Below are positions 56,123 through 64,000 of a stretch of DNA of 64,000 bases, piece after piece. The notes below the pieces were generated by a model. The model was not told where the DNA came from. It ran no database searches and saw only the letters and a list, made by a program, of their open reading frames with translations. A program made the translations under genes and the position numbers. Source of the DNA: Pseudoxanthomonas spadix (lineage in GTDB: Bacteria; Pseudomonadota; Gammaproteobacteria; Xanthomonadales; Xanthomonadaceae). The stretch is from assembly GCF_003703395.1 (NCBI RefSeq), contig NZ_RDQN01000004.1, positions 1 through 64,000 on the forward strand, given 5' to 3'. Position 1 is the stretch's first letter; the number at the start of each line of letters is the position of its first letter.

Positions 56123-56710
56123 TCAGGGCTCCTTGCCCGGCGCCGCGGGAGCGGACGCGCGCAACCAGCCGCGCGGCAGCATGCGGGTGAGGGTGGCATC
56201 GCCCAGGAACAGGTGGTGGTACAGCGCGGCGCCGGCATGCACCACCACCAGCACGATCAGCACGTACAGGCCCCACTCGTGAAGCTCGTGGGCGGTCGCG
56301 GCGATGGCCTCATCGGGCGCGACCAGCTTGGGCATCTCCAACAGGCCGAACAGCTTGAACGGACGCAGCCCGCTGGCCGAGTCGTACAGCCAGCCCGACA
56401 GCGGCATGGCGAACATGACCGCGTACAGCAGCACGTGGGTGACCACGGCGGTGGCGTGCTGCCAGCCGGGCGTGCCCGGCACCGGCCGCGGCGCACCGGC
56501 GTACAGGCGCCAGGCCAGGCGCACCAGCACCAGCGCCAGCACGGTGATGCCCATCGACTTGTGCGCGGTGTACACCCAGAAGTAGCTCGGCGTCCTGGGC
56601 AGCTCGTCCAGGGTCAGGCCGACCACCGCCAGCCCGAAGATCATCAGCACGATGAGCCAGTGCAGGGCCTGGCTGACGGCGCCCCAGCGTTCGGCGTTGG
56701 GTCTGGTCAT
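56123..56710 (-). CDS. Cytochrome b561
   Basis: A 195-aa inner-membrane diheme cytochrome b561 (CybB-like). Four membrane helices are visible. Heme-ligand His candidates lie in SQALHWLIVLMIFGLAV, YTAHKSMGITVLALVLVRL, and ELHEWGLYVLIVLVVVHAGAAL. By homology it oxidises membrane quinol; superoxide:ubiquinone reductase activity is known for E. coli CybB. It lies between two yceI genes with overlap or 2-bp spacing, a recurrent yceI-cybB association suggesting quinone-linked roles. Confidence 0.93.
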   Translation of the reverse strand: MTRPNAERWGAVSQALHWLIVLMIFGLAVVGLTLDELPRTPSYFWVYTAHKSMGITVLALVLVRLAWRLYAGAPRPVPGTPGWQHATAVVTHVLLYAVMFAMPLSGWLYDSASGLRPFKLFGLLEMPKLVAPDEAIAATAHELHEWGLYVLIVLVVVHAGAALYHHLFLGDATLTRMLPRGWLRASAPAAPGKEP

Positions 56711-57423
56711 GGCGTGGAATCCTGTGGCGTGGACTGTGCTGGCTGTGAGTCTACGCCGGGTTCGGCGGCAGCGGTGGCCGGCATCTGCGTGGCATCGGGC
56801 ATCGGCGTGTCCAGGTCCTGGCCGGTGCGGGTGGCCTCGGCCTGGATAATCAGCTGCACGGTGTCGCCGATCACCGATTTCCATGCGGTGATGCCGAAGT
56901 CGGCGCGGCTGATCGTGGCGGTGGCCGAAAACCCGGCGGTGCGCCGGAATGGCGGCAGCGGATGGCGCTTGAGCTGGTTGAAGACCACCTCCAGGGTGAC
57001 CGGCCGGGTCACCCCGCGCAGGGTCAGGTTGCCGGTGACCTGCGCGCGCCTGGCATCGTGGGCGACCACCCCGGTGGAGACGAAGCGCGCCTGCCGATGG
57101 TCGTCGCTGTCGAGCAGGTTGCCGGCGGCCACGGCCTTGTTCCAGGCCGCATCGCCCAGGTCGGCGCGGTCCAGTGGCACGGCCACTTCCACCCGCGCGC
57201 TGGCCCAGTCGTCCGGGTCGAATTCCAGCACGCCGGTGCTGCCCGAGATCGTGCCCATCGCTTGCGAGAACCCCGCATGGGAGACGGCGAACAGCACCCG
57301 GGTATGGACCGGATCGAGCTGGTAGGCCGCAGGCGTCGCCCAGGCCGGGCCGCAGGGCAACAGCGCGGCCCACGACAGCCAGGCGGCGGGAATCAGGCGC
57401 AGCAGGGTGGCGGATCGAGGCAT
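56707..57423 (-). CDS. YceI family periplasmic protein (first copy)
   Basis: A 238-aa YceI-family protein with a signal peptide (MPRSATLLRLIPAAWLSWAALLPCGPAWA). Seen: YQLDPVHTRVLFAVSHAGFS, NLTLRGVTRPVTLEVVFNQL and SRADFGITAWKSVIGDTVQLIIQAE, the standard YceI blocks. A Pro/Ala/Gln-rich tail of about 35 residues follows the domain. Its stop overlaps the cytochrome b561 start by ATGA. It is divergent from the hybrid histidine kinase, with 223 bp between. Confidence 0.92.
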   Translation of the reverse strand: MPRSATLLRLIPAAWLSWAALLPCGPAWATPAAYQLDPVHTRVLFAVSHAGFSQAMGTISGSTGVLEFDPDDWASARVEVAVPLDRADLGDAAWNKAVAAGNLLDSDDHRQARFVSTGVVAHDARRAQVTGNLTLRGVTRPVTLEVVFNQLKRHPLPPFRRTAGFSATATISRADFGITAWKSVIGDTVQLIIQAEATRTGQDLDTPMPDATQMPATAAAEPGVDSQPAQSTPQDSTP

Positions 57424-57646
57424 GGCGCGGATTGTAGACATCTGCCAGCCCTGCCCGCTGGCGCTGCCGAAGCTGCACACGGTCCACGCCCACGGCGGCG
57501 TGTCGCGGTCGCCGGCGCGGGGTTCGCACACGCCATGCAACGGTTGCCAGGCCTCCATGCTTGCTTGCACGATGGCGCTGCGCGCAGGCCGCACGCCCCG
57601 GACGGCCGCAGCCGTGCATGCGCCAATGCCATGAGGGCAACAGCAG

Positions 57647-61177
<3,531 letters not shown>

Positions 61178-61234
61178 AACGCGGCGCCGGCCCAAAGGCC
61201 TGCGCATGCCGCTGGAGCACGCGTGTTTCGACGC

Positions 61235-62305
61235 TCAGCGCGCGCTGTGGCGATGCACCGCCTCGACCAGCGCGGCGACGTGGTCCGGATCCATGTCCGG
61301 CGACATCCCGTGGCCCAGGTTGAACACGTGTCCCTCGCGGCTGCCACCGGTGCCGCGGGCGTAGCTGTCCAGCACCTGCCTGACCTGCGCATCGACGGCC
61401 GCCGGCGAGCCGTACAGCACCGCCGGATCCAGGTTGCCCTGCAGGGCAACCTGGCCGCCGGTGCGGCGCGCGGCATCGGACAGCTCCACCAGCCAGTCCA
61501 CGCCGACCGCGTCGGTGCCGGTGGCGGCCAGGGCTTCCAGGTGCGCCGCGTTGCCCTTGCCGAACAGGATCAGCGGCGTGCGATCGTCGCCATCACCACG
61601 CTCCAGCTCGCGCGCGATGCGCTCCAGGTAGGGCAGCGAGAAGGCGCGGTACATCGCCGGGCTCAGCACGCCGCCCCAGGTGTCGAACACCTGCAGCGCC
61701 TGCACGCCGGCGGCGCGCTGCGCCGACAGGTACGCGATCACCGCGTCGGTGTTGACCTTCAGCAGCGCGTGCAGTGTGTCCGGATCGTTGAGCGCCATCG
61801 CCTTGATCCGGGCGAAGTCCTTGCTGCCGCCGCCTTCGACCATGTAGCAGGCCAGGGTCCACGGGCTGCCGGAAAAGCCGATCAGCGGCACGCTGCCGTC
61901 CAGCTCGCGGCGGATCAGGCGCACCGCGTCCATCACATAGCGCAGCTCGGTTTCCATGTCCGGCACCGCCAGCCTGGCCGCCTCGGCCGCGCTGCGCACG
62001 GTGTGGCGGAACCTGGGGCCTTCCCCATCGACGAAATACAGCCCCAGGCCCATCGCATCGGGGATGGTCAGGATGTCGGAGAACAGGATCGCCGCATCCA
62101 GCGGGAAGCGCGCCAGCGGCTGCAGGGTCACCTCGCAGGCGATTTCGGGGTTCTTGGCCATGCCCAGGAAGCTGCCGGCCCGGGCCCGGGTGGCGCGGTA
62201 TTCGGGCAGGTAGCGGCCAGCCTGGCGCATCAGCCACACCGGCGTGCGGTCGGTGGGCTGGCGGCGCAGCGCGCGCAGCAGGCGATCGTTCTTGAGCGCA
62301 GTCAT
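61235..62305 (-). CDS. hemE: Uroporphyrinogen decarboxylase
   Basis: A 356-aa HemE that converts uroporphyrinogen III to coproporphyrinogen III in heme synthesis. Seen: the N-terminal [39 protein letters not shown] (catalytic Asp), [36 protein letters not shown] and [16 protein letters not shown]. Length is typical. Followed in the other direction of the map by a WGR gene and aroB upstream on the same strand. Confidence 0.97.
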   Translation of the reverse strand: MTALKNDRLLRALRRQPTDRTPVWLMRQAGRYLPEYRATRARAGSFLGMAKNPEIACEVTLQPLARFPLDAAILFSDILTIPDAMGLGLYFVDGEGPRFRHTVRSAAEAARLAVPDMETELRYVMDAVRLIRRELDGSVPLIGFSGSPWTLACYMVEGGGSKDFARIKAMALNDPDTLHALLKVNTDAVIAYLSAQRAAGVQALQVFDTWGGVLSPAMYRAFSLPYLERIARELERGDGDDRTPLILFGKGNAAHLEALAATGTDAVGVDWLVELSDAARRTGGQVALQGNLDPAVLYGSPAAVDAQVRQVLDSYARGTGGSREGHVFNLGHGMSPDMDPDHVAALVEAVHRHSAR

Positions 62306-62341
62306 GGCAGGTTTCGAGGGTAAGGAAGGGAAGCGCGCAGC

Positions 62342-62596
62342 TCAGCGCGGGGCGTCGGCGCCGCGCACGAACATCACCTGGAAGCCGCGCTTGAGGTGCG
62401 CGTCGCGGACTTTCTCGAATGCCGCGGTCGCCTCGGGCTGGGCCGGGTACTGCTCGCGGCGCAGCTGGCCGCGGCCGCCGATCTGGCCGGTCTCGCGCAG
62501 CAGCTCCCAACCGCCGAACAGGTCCGGTTGCAGGGTCAGCTGCAGGTAGCGGGGCGGTTCGCCGGCGCTGGGATGTTGTTGCAGGAACAGGCGCAT
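62342..62596 (-). CDS. WGR domain-containing protein
   Basis: An 84-aa protein that is a single WGR domain. Seen: LFLQQHPSAGEPPRYLQLTL, DLFGGWELLRETGQIGGRGQ (the W.L.R.WGRIG..GQ motif with a T-G-Q-I variant) and EKVRDAHLKRGF. WGR domains occur with PARP and in small bacterial proteins, possibly binding nucleic acid. It lies between aroB and hemE on the same strand. Role unknown. Confidence 0.85.
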   Translation of the reverse strand: MRLFLQQHPSAGEPPRYLQLTLQPDLFGGWELLRETGQIGGRGQLRREQYPAQPEATAAFEKVRDAHLKRGFQVMFVRGADAPR

Positions 62597-62647
62597 GGCC
62601 GGAAGTTTATCCCAGCCCGGTGTGGCGCCCGCGTCCCGCCCATGCGC

Positions 62648-63760
62648 TCAGGGCATATCGGCCAGTACCTGCAGCACCTGCGCTTCATCCACGTCGGGCA
62701 CCACTTCGGCCTGGCCGATGCCGCGCCACAGCACCAGGCGCAGGCGGCCGGCGAGGTTCTTCTTGTCCAGGCGCATGCGCCCCAACAGGGCATGCGGCGA
62801 CAGGCCGGCGGGCAGTTGCGTGGGCAGGCCGCAGGCGTCCAGCAGGTCGATCAGGCGCTGGGTGTCCTGCGCCGCGTTCAGGCCCAGGCGCGCGGACAGC
62901 CGCGCGGCCAGGACCATGCCCACGGCCACCGCTTCACCGTGGTTGAGGTTGTCATTGGCCACCGCGGCATAGCCCTGTTCGGTCTCGATGGCGTGGCCGA
63001 AGGTATGGCCGAAGTTGAGCAGCGCGCGCTCGCCTTTTTCCAATGGATCGCGCGCGACGATGGCGGCCTTGGCCTCGCAGCTGCGGGCGATGGCCGTGGT
63101 CAGGGCGTGCGCGTCGCCGGCCAGCAGCGGCTGGTGCTGGGTTTGGAGCCACTCGAAGAACAGCCGGTCGCCCAGCGCGCCGTACTTGATCACCTCGGCC
63201 AGCCCGGCGCGCAGCTCGCGCGGCGGCAGCGTGGCCAGCACGGCGGTATCGGCGAACACCGCGCGCGGCGGGTGGAACGCGCCGACCAGGTTCTTGCCCT
63301 GCGGGATGTCCACCGCGGTCTTGCCGCCGACCGAGGAATCGACCATCGACAGCAGCGTGGTCGGCAGCTGCACCACATCCACCCCGCGCATCCAGCAGGC
63401 CGCGGCGAAACCGGCCAGGTCACCGACCACGCCACCGCCCAGGGCGAACACGCAGGCATCGCGGCTGGCGCCCAGCGTGGCCAGCGCCTCGATCGCGGCG
63501 CCGAAGCTGGCCAGGGTCTTGGACTGCTCGCCGGCCGGCAGCACCAGGCGCGCCAGCTCGATCTGCGGCCTGGCCGCGCGCAGCGCCTGCTCGACCGTGT
63601 CGGCGTAGAGCGGGGCGACATGCGCATCGCTGACCAGCAGCACGTGGCGGCCGCGCACGTGCGCGGCCAGCGCCGCGCCATCGCCGAGCAGGCCGGCGCC
63701 GATGCGGATCTGGTAGGGGGTGTCGCCGCCAACATGGACGGTCTGCATCGCCTGGCTCAT
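62648..63760 (-). CDS. aroB: 3-dehydroquinate synthase
   Basis: A 370-aa AroB that makes 3-dehydroquinate from DAHP (second step of the shikimate pathway) using NAD and a divalent metal. Seen: [67 protein letters not shown] (metal His) and [14 protein letters not shown] 63760 overlaps the aroK stop by ATGA, the usual aroK-aroB pair. Confidence 0.97.
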   Translation of the reverse strand: MSQAMQTVHVGGDTPYQIRIGAGLLGDGAALAAHVRGRHVLLVSDAHVAPLYADTVEQALRAARPQIELARLVLPAGEQSKTLASFGAAIEALATLGASRDACVFALGGGVVGDLAGFAAACWMRGVDVVQLPTTLLSMVDSSVGGKTAVDIPQGKNLVGAFHPPRAVFADTAVLATLPPRELRAGLAEVIKYGALGDRLFFEWLQTQHQPLLAGDAHALTTAIARSCEAKAAIVARDPLEKGERALLNFGHTFGHAIETEQGYAAVANDNLNHGEAVAVGMVLAARLSARLGLNAAQDTQRLIDLLDACGLPTQLPAGLSPHALLGRMRLDKKNLAGRLRLVLWRGIGQAEVVPDVDEAQVLQVLADMP

Positions 63761-64000
63761 GCCGCGCTGACCCCGCTGCGCTGCCATTGCCGGGCCAGCC
63801 GGCCGACCAGCGCGGCGGTCGCCTCGCCCGGGGTCAGCTCATCGGCTTGCAGGACCAGGTCGGCCACCTCCAGGTACAGGGGCTCGCGCACCTCCATCAG
63901 CTCGGTCAGGACCTGGCGGCGGTCGCCGGTCAGCAGCAGCGGACGGTTGCGGTCGCGGGCCACCCGTCTGAGCTGGGTTTCCACGTCCACCTTCAGGTAG
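63757..64000 (-). CDS. aroK: Shikimate kinase, C-terminal part (runs off window)
   Basis: The last about 80 residues of shikimate kinase, cut by the window edge. Seen: [22 protein letters not shown] followed by [20 protein letters not shown], matching the shikimate kinase YL......RV..D..RPLL (lid) and R..LY...AD. The P-loop lies outside. It is coupled to aroB by ATGA. Confidence 0.93.
   Translation of the reverse strand, partial: YLKVDVETQLRRVARDRNRPLLLTGDRRQVLTELMEVREPLYLEVADLVLQADELTPGEATAALVGRLARQWQRSGVSAA

Overview
The window is high-GC chromosomal DNA from a gammaproteobacterium of the Xanthomonadaceae (Xanthomonas / Stenotrophomonas / Pseudoxanthomonas group). The support is GTAG-headed REP hairpins, a SAM-I riboswitch ahead of metX-metB, a type-B L31 gene next to gltA, an rph-rdgB-hemW run, and many ATGA/GTGA stop-start overlaps. 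The sequence alone does not fix the genus.

Layout. 1-6.5 kb: the 3' end of an IS110-type transposase, then the leftward set TIGR02449-zapA-6S RNA-fau-EVE, a GGDEF/EAL protein, and rightward ygfB-pepP. 6.7-15.5 kb: a tightly overlapped operon, glgE-(treS::maltokinase)-glgB, which turns trehalose into branched alpha-glucan through maltose and maltose-1-phosphate; a 47-codon leader ORF overlaps the glgE start. 15.6-22.6 kb (leftward): pepQ, a DUF1631/PilZ pair, hemW, rdgB, rph. 22.7-33.6 kb (rightward): yicC, gmk, rpoZ, glgP, spoT, ridA, recG. This is the usual gmk-rpoZ-spoT-recG neighbourhood, but with an alpha-glucan phosphorylase placed between rpoZ and spoT and a recG that carries an in-frame 69-bp tandem repeat. 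33.7-36.5 kb: nucleoside hydrolase, rpmE2, gltA. 36.5-36.9 kb: a mosaic intergenic repeat.

36.9-42.8 kb (leftward): a MarR-controlled aromatic-acid efflux operon (marR-aaeB-aaeX-aaeA) and a phytase-like lipoprotein coupled to an M23 peptidase. 42.9-45.4 kb: palindrome, SAM-I riboswitch, metX, metB. 45.5-53.7 kb: small zinc-ribbon protein, exported alpha/beta hydrolase, EAL-CBS-GGDEF protein, Tat sulfatase, and a beta-propeller GGDEF sensor. 53.8-64 kb: sdaA, a glutaredoxin-like protein, a yceI-cytochrome b561-yceI operon, a beta-propeller hybrid histidine kinase, hemE, a WGR protein, aroB and the end of aroK.

The most unusual items are the minisatellite inside recG, repeats whose GTAG heads supply the stop codons of spoT and the EVE gene, the degenerate second GH13-like domain on GlgE, the leader ORF before glgE, and the long palindrome abutting the -35 box ahead of the SAM riboswitch. 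No CRISPR array, prophage, tRNA or rRNA is visible.
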